NCBI GenBank assembly: GCA_023415495.1
Contig: JAEZKK010000023.1
Coordinates: 1-64,000, forward strand
Length of the DNA: 64,000 nucleotides
Direction of reading: 5' to 3'
DNA from: Bacteroidota bacterium
Lineage (GTDB): Bacteria; Bacteroidota; Bacteroidia; Bacteroidales; P3
Part shown: positions 35,460-44,672 of the stretch, piece by piece
Layout: each line of letters opens with the position of its first letter
Position numbering within the stretch: the first letter of the stretch is position 1
Program-made: the position numbers and the translations under genes
The notes under the pieces: generated by a model
What the model saw: only the letters and a program-made list of their open reading frames with translations
The model's database searches: none
Told to the model about the DNA's origin: nothing

Positions 35460-36173
35460 ATGGGAAGAGCATTTGAGTACAGAAAAGCCACTAAACTAAA
35501 ACGTTGGGGCAATATGGCAAGGGTTTTTACTCGCTTGGGTAGAGAAATAGAAATGGCGGTTAAGGCTGGTGGTGGAGATCCGGATAGCAACCCAAGGCTT
35601 AGGCTATTGATGAGGACTGCTAAGACGGAAAACATGCCTAAGGACAATGTTGAGCGTGCTATTAAAAGGGCTATTTCAAAGGACACTACCGATTATAAGG
35701 AATTGGTTTACGAGGGGTATGCTCCTCATGGTATCGCTATTGTAATTGAGACTGCTACCGATAATCCTACTCGTACTGTGGCTAATGTTAGAAGCTATTT
35801 CAATAAATATGGTGGCTCGCTGGGAACTACTGGTATGTGCGATTTTCTTTTCGAGAGAAAGTGTAATTTTACCTTGGTTGCTAAAGAGGGCGTAGATATT
35901 GAGGAATTGGAGCTTGAATTGATTGATTATGGTGTGGAGGAATGCGTTTTGGACGGGGAAGAGATTATTATCTATGCTGAGTTTGCAAGCTTTGGTCCTA
36001 TCCAAAAACATCTTGAGGAGAATAATTTTGAAATCAAGACTTTTAAGTTCGAGAGAATACCTAATGAGGTTAAGAAACTAAGCGAAGAGCAAGTTAAGGA
36101 GGTTGAGAAACTTCTTGAGAAATTGGATGAGGATGACGATGTTACCAATGTTTTCCATAATATGGAACACTAA
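35460..36173 (+). CDS. yebC: YebC/PmpR family protein
   Basis: The protein has 237 residues, the normal YebC length. The N-terminus MGRAFEYRKATKLKRWGNMARVF differs from the usual MAGHSKWANIKHRK but matches the Bacteroidota variant. AGGGDPDSNPRLRLLM and YEGYAPHGIAIVIE are conserved. YebC was called a transcription regulator; more recent work on the family supports a role in helping ribosomes through proline-rich stretches. It marks the return to core genome. Confidence 0.9.
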   Translation: MGRAFEYRKATKLKRWGNMARVFTRLGREIEMAVKAGGGDPDSNPRLRLLMRTAKTENMPKDNVERAIKRAISKDTTDYKELVYEGYAPHGIAIVIETATDNPTRTVANVRSYFNKYGGSLGTTGMCDFLFERKCNFTLVAKEGVDIEELELELIDYGVEECVLDGEEIIIYAEFASFGPIQKHLEENNFEIKTFKFERIPNEVKKLSEEQVKEVEKLLEKLDEDDDVTNVFHNMEH

Positions 36174-36198
36174 GATATTAACCTGAAATACATATATT

Positions 36199-36936
36199 AT
36201 GTACACTTTGTTTTTAAAGGAAATTAATAGCTTTCTATCCTCATTGATTGGGTATATTACTATTATTGTTTTCCTTGCAGTTATTGGGCTTTTCCTATGG
36301 GTTTTCCCTATGGAGTTCAATGTTTTGGACTTCGGTTTTGCGGGGATTGACGGGCTTTTTATATTGGCTCCTTGGGTGTTTTTGTTTCTTATTCCTGCAA
36401 TTACGATGAAGATGTTTGCAGAGGAGAAGAAAAACGGCACTATCGAGCTTTTGCTTACCAAGCCTATCAATGATTTATCCATTATTCTTGCCAAATTCTT
36501 TGCAGGAACTGTTTTAGTGATTTTCTCAATCCTGCCTACTCTTATCTATATAATTGCTGTTTATCAGCTTGGCTCTCCTAAGGGGAATTTGGATTTGGGA
36601 GGTATAGCTGGCTCATATATTGGGCTGATGTTCCTTGGCGGGGTATTTGTGGCTATTGGGATTTTCTCTTCCTCAATTACTAATAATCAGATTATTGCTT
36701 TTATTATCTCCGTACTCCTGTCTGCCTTTTTCTATATAGGCTTCGATATTATTACTGGGCTTGGGATTTTTGGCAATGCAGATTTGATTATCAAGAGTTT
36801 TGGGATTAATTCTCACTATGTTTCTATGGCAAGAGGGGTGATTGATACAAGGGATGTGATTTATTATTTAAGTGCAATTCTTTTCTTTGTGCTTTTGACC
36901 AAGATTAGTCTTGAGAGTAGGAATTGGAAGAAGTAA
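36199..36936 (+). CDS. gldF: Gliding-associated ABC transporter permease GldF
   Basis: The protein has 245 residues with six membrane segments. The opening MYTLFLKEINSFLSSLIGYI and the conserved MFAEEKKNGTIELLLTKPI segment identify the ABC-2 permease GldF. In Flavobacterium it acts with GldA (ATPase) and GldG in gliding. gldA is not in this window. Presence of the genes does not prove motility. It is 25 bases after yebC. Confidence 0.92.
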   Translation: MYTLFLKEINSFLSSLIGYITIIVFLAVIGLFLWVFPMEFNVLDFGFAGIDGLFILAPWVFLFLIPAITMKMFAEEKKNGTIELLLTKPINDLSIILAKFFAGTVLVIFSILPTLIYIIAVYQLGSPKGNLDLGGIAGSYIGLMFLGGVFVAIGIFSSSITNNQIIAFIISVLLSAFFYIGFDIITGLGIFGNADLIIKSFGINSHYVSMARGVIDTRDVIYYLSAILFFVLLTKISLESRNWKK

Positions 36937-36958
36937 TCATTTTAAAATCGAAGTAATA

Positions 36959-38713
36959 ATGATAAAGAAATTATTTAAAAAACCTGATGCAAAGGCAAAT
37001 GTGAAAAGGACTCACCTTTTGCAATTGGTTTTAGGTCTGGTTCTTATCCTGTTTTTTAATATTGTTGGATACTATATATTCGCAAGATTGGATTTGACCT
37101 CCGAGAAGAGATATACCCTTTCGAAATCGACTAAGAAAATGCTTAAATCAGTTGATGATGTGGTGTTTATACGTTGTTATTTGGAGGGAGAGATTCCAGC
37201 AGATTATAAGAGATTAAGGAATGAGACCAAGGAGATGATTAACCAGTTCCGTTCTTATAATCCTAATATTGAGTTTGAGTTTAGGAATCCTAACGACTTT
37301 AAGGACAAGAAAGAGCAGGCAGAGTTTTACCAAAGACTTTTCGAGATGGGTTTCCAACCTATTTTGAAAACTTCTCAACAAAAGGATGGTCAGGTTCGTC
37401 AGTATATGTTCCCTTATTTGGAGATTACTCATAAGGGTGAGAAAAAGATTGTTTCATTGATTAGCACCAAGGGAACGGGTGAGGAATCTATTATCAATAG
37501 TTCGGTGCAAAACCTTGAGTACAACATATATAATGGGATTAGAAGTCTTATGACTACTTCCAAGGATAGGGTTGCAATTATTCGAGGACATGGAGAATGG
37601 GAATTAGCCTCAATCTGGGATTTTATCACAGGGATTAATGAGTTTTATGCTGTTGATACTCTTACTATTAATGAACGAATTAATGCACTTACCGAAAGGC
37701 AGTATGATAGTGTAAAGAATAATGTTACTATGAGAAATAAGTATAAGGCATTGGTTATTGCCAAACCTCTTTCTGTTTTCTCTTACAAGGACCTATACAT
37801 CCTCGACCAATTTGTAATGCATGGTGGTAGGATACTTTGGTTGGTAGACCCTCTTCTATGCTCTATGGATAGTTTGCAGGCAAATCCAGAGACCTTTGCA
37901 GTAACTAATTATACTGGAGTTGAAGACCCTTTATTCAAGTATGGAGTCAGGTTAAACACCAATTTGGTTATGGATATGCAAGCAGCAAAGGTTCCAATCG
38001 TAACAGGGGTTTATGGAGATAATACTCCTCAATTCTCCTTCTTCCCTTGGAATTTCTTTCCTGTTGTAAGTCCTAATCCAAATCATATTATCACAAGCAA
38101 GGTTAATCCTGTTAAGCTCGAATTTGTTTCCAGCATAGATACTATTCAAAATAATATTACCAAAACTCCGTTATTAGTAAGTTCTGCTAATTCGAGGATA
38201 ATGAATACACCAGCTATTATTTCCCTTGAAATGCTAAAGCAAAAACAAGACCCAAGGCTGTTTAATATGCCTAATTTGAATCTTGCTATGTTATTGGAAG
38301 GGAAGTTTACCTCTGCCTTTAAGAACAGACTATCGCCAGAGATGGAGACCAACCAAGAGATAGCTTTTAAGGACGAGTGCGACACGATAAACGCTATGAT
38401 AGTTGTGGCTGATGGGGATATTATTCGCAATGATTTTACCTCAGGACAGATGCTCCCACTTGGTTATGATAAATACACTAAGGAAATGTTTGGAAACAAA
38501 GAGTTTTTGATTAATGCCTTAAACTATTTGACCGATGACCACGATATGATTCCTCTTCGTTCTCGTGAGGTTCTTATGCGTAAATTAGACCAAGCAAGGG
38601 TGGAGAGAGAAAAACTGAATTGGCAGGTTGTGAATGTGGGGATTCCTATAATATTTATTATGGTTATTGGGGTAATTATCAGCTTTATAAGAAAAAGAAA
38701 ATACGTAAAATAA
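36959..38713 (+). CDS. gldG: Gliding-associated transporter substrate-binding protein GldG
   Basis: From the ATG at 36959 the protein has 584 residues: a membrane segment near residue 22-42 (LVLILFFNIVGYYIFARLDL), then the periplasmic ABC-type_uncharacterised region with YTLSKSTKKMLKSVDDVVFI, DRVAIIRGHGEWE, HGGRILWLVDPL, and a second membrane segment near the C-terminus. GldG pairs with GldF. A start at 36911 is possible but overlaps the end of gldF and has no ATG. Confidence 0.9.
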   Translation: MIKKLFKKPDAKANVKRTHLLQLVLGLVLILFFNIVGYYIFARLDLTSEKRYTLSKSTKKMLKSVDDVVFIRCYLEGEIPADYKRLRNETKEMINQFRSYNPNIEFEFRNPNDFKDKKEQAEFYQRLFEMGFQPILKTSQQKDGQVRQYMFPYLEITHKGEKKIVSLISTKGTGEESIINSSVQNLEYNIYNGIRSLMTTSKDRVAIIRGHGEWELASIWDFITGINEFYAVDTLTINERINALTERQYDSVKNNVTMRNKYKALVIAKPLSVFSYKDLYILDQFVMHGGRILWLVDPLLCSMDSLQANPETFAVTNYTGVEDPLFKYGVRLNTNLVMDMQAAKVPIVTGVYGDNTPQFSFFPWNFFPVVSPNPNHIITSKVNPVKLEFVSSIDTIQNNITKTPLLVSSANSRIMNTPAIISLEMLKQKQDPRLFNMPNLNLAMLLEGKFTSAFKNRLSPEMETNQEIAFKDECDTINAMIVVADGDIIRNDFTSGQMLPLGYDKYTKEMFGNKEFLINALNYLTDDHDMIPLRSREVLMRKLDQARVEREKLNWQVVNVGIPIIFIMVIGVIISFIRKRKYVK

Positions 38714-38728
38714 AAGATATCTAAGAGA

Positions 38729-39790
38729 ATGAAATTAAATCGCAAGCAAAAGAACCTTATCGGATTACTTAGTATTATTATATTGATTACTATTAGTTTG
38801 GTAGTGGTTTTCTCTCAAAAATCTTCTACAATTGAACAAAACTTCCATATTAAGGATACTAATAAGATTACTAAAATAGTAATTGAGGACAGGGAGAAGA
38901 ATATCTCCAAGGTTGTTAAGCAAGATAGTATTTGGATGGTAAACGATAAGTTCCAAGCCTCTCCCCTAATGGTTTCTACCATGCTTGAAACTCTTAGAGA
39001 GATGAGGATTAGAGAGCCTGTTGCAAAAGCTGCTCATGAGAATATTATCAAGCAATTATCTGCCAGAAATACTCGTATAGATGTTTATACCGAGTCTTAT
39101 TTCATAAATCTTGGGTTTATAAAACTATTTAAGAGAGAAAAGCTTGAGAAGAGCATTTATATAGGGAATGAAACCATGGATAATACCGGTACTTTTATGC
39201 TGATTAAAGGCACTAAGGACCCTTGTGTTATTCATATTCCTAATTTCAGAGGTTATCTTTCTTCGAGGTTTACTGCCGTTGAGAATGATTGGAAAATGCA
39301 TACTATATTTAAGTATAAACCTCAGGATATAGCCTCTATCAAGGTGGAAATTCCTGATTATCCACAAGAGGGTTTTGAGCTATATGCCGAGGAAAATACT
39401 TTTCATATTAAGAGATTAGCAGATGGAGAGCTATTAAAGGATTTCGATACCCTAAAAGTTACTGCCTTTATATCCTCTTTCTTTGAACTAAACTTCGAGA
39501 ATATAGCAACTAATATTCCTCAAATCCATAAGGATACTATTTTCTCAAAGAATCCAAGCTTTGTGTTTACCGTTAAGGATAAGGCTGGGAAAGAGAAGAA
39601 ACTAAAGACATTTATAAAGATGAATGAGGGTACTTGGGTTAGCGAAAACGATAAGACTAATTTCTACGAGATTTTTGATATTAATCGTATGTATGGTCTT
39701 ATGGATGGAAGCAGTGATACACTAATTCTCCAATACTTCGCCTTCGACAATATAATTAAGCCTGTAAGTTATTTTTACGATGCGAATTAG
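38729..39790 (+). CDS. DUF4340-like membrane-anchored protein
   Basis: The protein has 353 residues: a single N-terminal membrane anchor (residues about 10-29) and a periplasmic region that begins NKITKIVIEDREKNISKVVKQDSIWMVN (quoted words: TKIVIEDREK, DSIWMVND). This is the DUF4340 pattern. Such genes often follow gldG-type genes, and the 15-base gap here suggests a common transcript. A role beside GldFG in surface transport is inferred only. Confidence 0.75.
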   Translation: MKLNRKQKNLIGLLSIIILITISLVVVFSQKSSTIEQNFHIKDTNKITKIVIEDREKNISKVVKQDSIWMVNDKFQASPLMVSTMLETLREMRIREPVAKAAHENIIKQLSARNTRIDVYTESYFINLGFIKLFKREKLEKSIYIGNETMDNTGTFMLIKGTKDPCVIHIPNFRGYLSSRFTAVENDWKMHTIFKYKPQDIASIKVEIPDYPQEGFELYAEENTFHIKRLADGELLKDFDTLKVTAFISSFFELNFENIATNIPQIHKDTIFSKNPSFVFTVKDKAGKEKKLKTFIKMNEGTWVSENDKTNFYEIFDINRMYGLMDGSSDTLILQYFAFDNIIKPVSYFYDAN

Positions 39791-39854
39791 GCTATTGTCC
39801 ATAAATTGTTAATAAGTTCTTTTATCACTAAGAAATTATTAAATAGATTAAATG

Positions 39855-39862
39855 TATATTTG
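39855..39862 (+). promoter_or_regulatory. -7 box before dnaN
   Basis: TATATTTG, 30 bases before the ATG at 39893. No TTG is found at the expected distance. Confidence 0.45.
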
Positions 39863-39892
39863 CAGTATAGAAACAAATAAAAAATAATAAAT

Positions 39893-41035
39893 ATGAAATT
39901 CATTGTTCACGGAGGTACATTATCACGTTCCTTACAATCAATTATTAGTGTGATTACTACTAATAATGCATTCCCTATTTTGGAGAATTTCCTATTCGAA
40001 TTGAATGGTAATATCCTTAGTATTACTGCTTCTGACCTTGAGACCACAGCTATTGTGAAATTAGATCTTAACGATGCTGAGGATGATGGGTTGAATAAGA
40101 TTGCTGTAAATGCAAAGAAACTATTGGATATAGTAAAAACCTTAGAGAATGCTCCCTTAACCTTTAATATCGAAGAGGAGGATTATGCAATAGAGATTAC
40201 CTCTGGTGAGGGTAGGTATAAGATTACAGGAACATCTTCCGATGAGTTTCCAAATCCAAAGGCAATTGAGAATCCTCAAAGCTCTATACTCCCATCCACA
40301 TTATTGGTTAATGCTATCTCTAAAACTGTTTTAGCTGCTGGTGTTGATGAGTTACGTCCTCAAATGACAGGAGTATTTTGTGAGCAAACCCTCGATAGTA
40401 TCACCTTTGTAGCAACGGATGCTCATAAATTGGTTCGTTATAGGAAAACTAATTTTAATAACGAAAACGAATCGAACTTTATCCTCCCGAAGAAACCTCT
40501 TAATTTGATTAAGAATATCCTTACCTCTTACAAGGATGAGGTTGATGTATTAATGGAGTATAATATTACTAATGTTAGCTTTACGTTCGAAAACTATCAT
40601 ATTGTATGTAGATTAATAGAAGGGAAATATCCTAATTACGATGCTGCAATTCCTAAGGAAAATCCTAATAAGCTTATTATTGAAAGAAATGTATTACTAA
40701 GCTCGGTTAGACGTATTGCGATATTTGCAAGCCAAAGCACCAACCAAATCATCCTCAAATTCAATGGCAATGATTTAATTATATCTGCCGAAGATGTGGA
40801 TTTCTCAAATGCTGCTAAGGAGAAACTTTCTTGTAATTATACTGGAGAAGATTTAACCATAGGCTTTAATGCAAAATACCTTATTGAAATGATTAATAAC
40901 GTTGAGACAGAATATCTTTCATTAGAAATGTCTCAACCTAATAGGGCTGGTATTATTTATCCATTTGAGGAAAATCCAGAGCCAAACACTGAGAGTATCT
41001 TAATGTTGGTTATGCCTGTAATGCTTGTAAATTAA
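39893..41035 (+). CDS. dnaN: DNA polymerase III sliding clamp (beta subunit)
   Basis: The protein has 380 residues with three clamp domains. It opens MKFIVHGGTLSRSLQSIISV, has ITGTSSDEFPNPK near residue 110, and ends in an MLVMPVMLVN tail, typical of beta clamps. It tethers polymerase III to DNA. It lies after the gldFG genes as in many Bacteroidota and away from dnaA. Confidence 0.96.
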   Translation: MKFIVHGGTLSRSLQSIISVITTNNAFPILENFLFELNGNILSITASDLETTAIVKLDLNDAEDDGLNKIAVNAKKLLDIVKTLENAPLTFNIEEEDYAIEITSGEGRYKITGTSSDEFPNPKAIENPQSSILPSTLLVNAISKTVLAAGVDELRPQMTGVFCEQTLDSITFVATDAHKLVRYRKTNFNNENESNFILPKKPLNLIKNILTSYKDEVDVLMEYNITNVSFTFENYHIVCRLIEGKYPNYDAAIPKENPNKLIIERNVLLSSVRRIAIFASQSTNQIILKFNGNDLIISAEDVDFSNAAKEKLSCNYTGEDLTIGFNAKYLIEMINNVETEYLSLEMSQPNRAGIIYPFEENPEPNTESILMLVMPVMLVN

Positions 41036-41049
41036 TTAAATAAATAAAC

Positions 41050-42249
41050 ATGAAAAGAATTATTTTAACGCTTGCTATTGGTCTATTAGTAAGCTTTGGG
41101 GCTCTTGCTCAAAAAAATAAAAAAGACGTAAAGGTAGAGGAAAAAGGATATAAATTTACAATTGTAAAGGAAAATCCAGCCTCAGCAGTTAAGGATCAAT
41201 CTCGTTCTGGTACTTGTTGGAGTTTTGCAGGAATTGGACTTTTAGAGTCTGAACTTCTAAAGAATGGTAAGGGTGAGCATGATTTATCTGAAATGTGGAT
41301 AGTTAGAAATGCTTATATGGAAAAGGCTGAGAGATATATCCGTTTCCATGGCAATATAACCTTTGCAGCTGGTGGTGGTTTCCATGATGTTACTGAAATG
41401 ATTAAGAAATATGGTATTGTTCCTGAGGAAGTTTATAATGGTTTAAACTATGGAATGGACAAGCATAATCATGGAGAAATTGATAAGGTATTAGAGGCTT
41501 TCTGTAAGGCACTTATCTCTCAAAAAAGTCTAACTCCTGCTTGGAAAACTGCTTTCAATGCTATCTTAGATTCATATTTTGGAGTTATGCCAAAGGACTT
41601 TACTCATAATGGAGTTAGCTATACTCCAATGTCTTATGCTAAGTCTCTTGGGTTAGATATGAACGATTATATAGAAATAGGTTCATTTACCCATGTTCCT
41701 TTCTATGAGCCTTTTATTCTTGATGTTCCAGACAATTGGATGTTGGGAACTATTCATAATGTTAAGCTTGACGAAATGATGGAAGTTATTGATTATGCAA
41801 TTAATAATGGATATACAGTTGGTTGGGGAGCTGATGTTAGCGAAAAGGGATTCTCTTGGAAAAACGGTGTTGCAATAGTTCCTGATGAAGAAAAATCTGA
41901 TTTAGGCGGAACTGAAAGAGATCGTTGGGAAAAGCTTACTGCTGCTGAAAAAGCTGCTGCTATGTATAGCTTTGACGGAACAGCAAAGGAGAAAACCATT
42001 ACTCAGGAAATGCGTCAAAAAGGATATGATGATTATTCAACTACTGACGACCATGGAATGGTAATCACAGGTATTGCTAAGGATGCTAATGGAACAAAGT
42101 TCTACAAGGTTAAAAACTCTTGGGCAAGCGAAGGTAAATACCAAGGATATTTCTATGCCTCAGAGGCTTTCGTAAGATACAAGACAATAGATATTATGGT
42201 AAACAAAAACGCAGTACCATCAAATATCAAATCAAAAATAGGTTTATAA
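41050..42249 (+). CDS. Secreted C1 family cysteine peptidase (PepC-like)
   Basis: The protein has 399 residues with a signal peptide (to about residue 21, SFGALAQ). The catalytic Cys is in QSRSGTCWSFAG (C about 57). The His is in TDDHGMVITGIA, and the Asn in KVKNSWASEGKYQG. This is the papain/bleomycin-hydrolase clan; members in Bacteroidota act as exported aminopeptidases. It is 14 bases after dnaN and has its own strong terminator. Confidence 0.9.
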   Translation: MKRIILTLAIGLLVSFGALAQKNKKDVKVEEKGYKFTIVKENPASAVKDQSRSGTCWSFAGIGLLESELLKNGKGEHDLSEMWIVRNAYMEKAERYIRFHGNITFAAGGGFHDVTEMIKKYGIVPEEVYNGLNYGMDKHNHGEIDKVLEAFCKALISQKSLTPAWKTAFNAILDSYFGVMPKDFTHNGVSYTPMSYAKSLGLDMNDYIEIGSFTHVPFYEPFILDVPDNWMLGTIHNVKLDEMMEVIDYAINNGYTVGWGADVSEKGFSWKNGVAIVPDEEKSDLGGTERDRWEKLTAAEKAAAMYSFDGTAKEKTITQEMRQKGYDDYSTTDDHGMVITGIAKDANGTKFYKVKNSWASEGKYQGYFYASEAFVRYKTIDIMVNKNAVPSNIKSKIGL

Positions 42250-42275
42250 TCCTATAAAATCACAAAGAAAAACAA

Positions 42276-42306
42276 AGGATAGACTTTTTTGGTCTATCCT
42301 TTTTTT
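42276..42306 (+). terminator. Intrinsic terminator after the C1 peptidase
   Basis: AGGATAGAC (42276-42284) and GTCTATCCT (42292-42300) form a perfect 9-bp stem with a T-rich 7-base loop, followed by TTTTTT. Confidence 0.9.
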
Positions 42307-42364
42307 ATACATGAATTGATTTCTCGAATGAAATAAAAATATCAATTATATAATATAAAAAGAT

Positions 42365-42372
42365 TACTTTTG
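42365..42372 (+). promoter_or_regulatory. -7 box before the Fic gene
   Basis: TACTTTTG, matching TAnnTTTG, 49 bases before the ATG at 42422. Confidence 0.45.
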
Positions 42373-42421
42373 TAGAACGAAATCAAAACAAAATAATTTC
42401 GAGCATGACAATTAAAGAGAT

Positions 42422-43558
42422 ATGATTATGCAATTTGAAATACCTTTACTTCCAATAAAAAAAGAATTAGAAACAAAATTAGTTCTTAAGCAACTTGCAC
42501 AAACTCATCGGAATTTAGCATTATTGAATGGGAAGTGCGACACTATTCCAAACGAAAATATTTTAATAAATACATTATCTTTACAAGAAGCTAAAGAGAG
42601 TAGCGCTATTGAAAATATTATTACCACTCATGATGAATTATACAGAGCAGAGATATCTGAAAATATTATTAATAATGCTGCTACAAAAGAAGTTAGTCGA
42701 TATGCAAATGCACTAAAAAATAGCTTTTATAAGGTACGTGATACTAAAATCATTACTAATAGAGATATTAAAAATATTCAGCAAGAATTAGTAGGAAACG
42801 ATGCTGGATATAGAAGAAATATAGGTACAGTGTTAAAAAATGAAAAAACTAATGAAATAGTTTATACTCCTCCACAAGATTTCGATAGCATTGAAAAACT
42901 AATGAATAATTTAATTGATTTTATTAATGATGAAAGCCTTAGTGATTTGGATCCAATAGTGAAAATGGCAATTATTCATCATCGTTTTGAAACTATTCAT
43001 CCTTTTTATGATGGTAATGGAAGAACTGGTCGAATAATCAATATACTGTATTTAGTTAAAGAAGATTTATTAGAACTTCCAATTTTATATTTAAGCCGAT
43101 ATATTATCCAATACAAAAAAGAATATTATCAATTACTCCAAGATGTTAGAGAGAAAGAAAATTGGGAGTCTTGGATATTATTTATTTTAAAGGGAGTTGA
43201 AGAAACAAGCAAACAAACACTTTATTTAATTGAAGGGATACAAAAACTTATGTTGGATTATAAACATAGAATCAGAAAAGAATGTAAAAATATATACTCT
43301 CAAGATTTGATAAATAATCTATTTAAGCACCCATATACAAAAATTGAATTCATTGAAAAAGACTTAGGTATCAATAGGCAAACAGCAAGTAAATATTTAA
43401 AGCAATTAGATAATGCTGGGTTTTTAAAGAAAATTAAAATTGGAAAAAGTAATTATTATATTAATGAACCCCTTTATAATCTGTTTCTTTCAGGAGTACC
43501 TAAAGCAGAAACCTATGATAATATAGTAACAGAACATAATATTATTTATAACCATTAA
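42422..43558 (+). CDS. Fic family AMP-transferase, class II (self-inhibited)
   Basis: The protein has 378 residues. An N-terminal inhibitory helix carries S60-xxx-E64-N65 (SSAIEN). The Fic core has HPFYDGNGRTGR at 193-204, with the catalytic H193 and full phosphate loop. The flap is near TPPQDFDSI. A C-terminal winged HTH (about 310-365, with INRQTASKYLKQLDNAGFLKK) follows. It is likely an AMPylating enzyme kept inactive by its own N-terminal helix until a signal; the target is unknown. The internal ATG at M3 is an alternative start. Confidence 0.9.
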   Translation: MIMQFEIPLLPIKKELETKLVLKQLAQTHRNLALLNGKCDTIPNENILINTLSLQEAKESSAIENIITTHDELYRAEISENIINNAATKEVSRYANALKNSFYKVRDTKIITNRDIKNIQQELVGNDAGYRRNIGTVLKNEKTNEIVYTPPQDFDSIEKLMNNLIDFINDESLSDLDPIVKMAIIHHRFETIHPFYDGNGRTGRIINILYLVKEDLLELPILYLSRYIIQYKKEYYQLLQDVREKENWESWILFILKGVEETSKQTLYLIEGIQKLMLDYKHRIRKECKNIYSQDLINNLFKHPYTKIEFIEKDLGINRQTASKYLKQLDNAGFLKKIKIGKSNYYINEPLYNLFLSGVPKAETYDNIVTEHNIIYNH

Positions 43559-43561
43559 TAA

Positions 43562-43634
43562 CATGTCGAAGAATGTCGAAATATTCGACACGTTTTATTT
43601 TCATGTCGAAGAAATCGCAAATATTCGACACGTT
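43562..43634. repeat. Tandem 33-base repeats behind the Fic gene
   Basis: Two imperfect copies, 43562-43594 and 43602-43634, have a 40-base period. Each begins CATGTCGAAGAA and ends ATATTCGACACGTT. The first contains a perfect inverted repeat, TGTCGAA-ATA-TTCGACA (43574-43590). The copies start 4 bases after the Fic stop. The remaining spacer to 43661 is AT-rich without a gene. Confidence 0.7.
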
Positions 43635-43661
43635 AAATTAATTTATTGTTAAAAGAAAAGA

Positions 43662-43773
43662 TGGCAATATGTCTTTTACCCTCTCCCCCCATTCTATAAA
43701 ACAATAATTACCTCTATAGATATATTCCTCAAATCCTATATCAAAGGCTTGGGATGGTTTGTCTATTCAGTAA
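43662..43773 (-). pseudogene. Displaced fragment of tsaE
   Basis: This 112-base segment matches the tsaE coding sequence at 44753-44864 with only five mismatches, same orientation, shift of 1091 bases. It encodes part of the middle of TsaE (DFYRIDKPSQAFDIGFEEYI region). It has no start, P-loop or stop of its own. Confidence 0.9.
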
Positions 43774-43800
43774 GCATAATCTAATTCTGTTCGAAGTCAA

Positions 43801-44162
43801 TTAATGAATAATTACTGTATTTACCATTGATTCGAAAAGATGTTCTGTTAAAGAAAAATCTCTTTCTGTTGTGATAAGAGAGAAAGTATATATATAACCT
43901 TTATGATTTACAAAATAGAATTTGTTTTTTAAGGTTACTCCTTCTAATTTGTTTGTAAATATCATTCCTCTTGCTTGTTTTTGATTGACTTTGCTTTCAA
44001 ATGATCTTAAAGCAAAAAAATCATTTCCTCTCCATCAGAGGCATCAACCCAATCGTGAATTGGAATAAAAGAAATACTACTGTCGAAATTAAAAACCCTA
44101 TTCTGAGTAAAAGCGAGATTTGAAATAACGATTAAGCCAATAAATATTAAATACTTTTTCAT
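43801..44162 (-). pseudogene. Frameshifted small secreted protein gene
   Basis: The ATG at 44162 opens MKKYLIFIGLIVISNLAFTQ, a signal peptide, then NRVFNFDSSISFIPIHDW up to about 44020. The frame then ends in FLL and a stop. A one-base shift at a run of seven A (44014-44020) restores a long frame: FFALRSFESKVNQKQARG, then NKLEGVTLKNKFYFV, then SLTEHLFESMVNTVIIH and a stop at 43801. The total length is not a multiple of three. The intact product would be about 120 residues. It could be a true pseudogene, a sequencing error, or phase-variable. A TATATTTG box ends 4 bases before the ATG (44174-44167). Confidence 0.75.
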
Positions 44163-44207
44163 AATGCAAATATAGAAAATATTTATTTATCAATAAAGTA
44201 TATAATA

Positions 44208-44672
44208 CTATCTTGTCAATCTTGTGATAATTGCTTTGTGTTGGGGATATTCTTTTATTAAATCCTCTCTTTTAGCTAATTGAAAATGATTAAAAGAAAA
44301 TTCTGGTACTACAGTGCAACTGACTAAAGAATATCCTTTCATTGAGGGTATATCGGCTGCAAACCATGTATTTGGTTCAATAAGCAATTGGAGATTATCT
44401 TTTAAATTACAAGAAAGAGTAGAAATCTTTAGCTCCCCATTAGGTGCAATTTGATAAATATTTATCGGCTCTCCAGAGTGAAAAAACCATAATTCGGTTG
44501 AATCGAGAGAGTGAAAAGCAGAAAACCCCTCTCCTTCTAATAGATAATGTATTGAGCTAATTAGTTTTCTTCCCTCTGAATGATTCTCTTGTGAAGTATA
44601 AATCCGTCTATAATAACCTCCCTCTGGATGAGGAGAAAGCTCTAAGGAGTCTATTAATTCCTTTGCATTCAT
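44208..44672 (-). CDS. Cupin_5 (DUF985) protein
   Basis: The protein has 154 residues. SPHPEGGYYRRIY near residue 13 and STELWFFHSGEPINIYQI near residue 57 define the DUF985 cupin. The family folds as an RmlC-like barrel; function is uncertain. The start overlaps the tsaE stop by one base as TAATG, so it is translationally coupled to tsaE. Confidence 0.85.
   Translation of the reverse strand: MNAKELIDSLELSPHPEGGYYRRIYTSQENHSEGRKLISSIHYLLEGEGFSAFHSLDSTELWFFHSGEPINIYQIAPNGELKISTLSCNLKDNLQLLIEPNTWFAADIPSMKGYSLVSCTVVPEFSFNHFQLAKREDLIKEYPQHKAIITRLTR

Noticed and set aside
36911..36958. N-terminal extension of GldG
   Set aside because: It has no ATG, overlaps the end of gldF, and the family starts at the basic segment just before the membrane helix.
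42422..43558. Fic gene as half of a Fic/antitoxin pair
   Set aside because: The inhibitory helix is in the same chain (class II) and no small partner gene is next to it.
43662..43773. Second functional tsaE gene
   Set aside because: Only about a quarter of the gene is present, without start, P-loop or stop.
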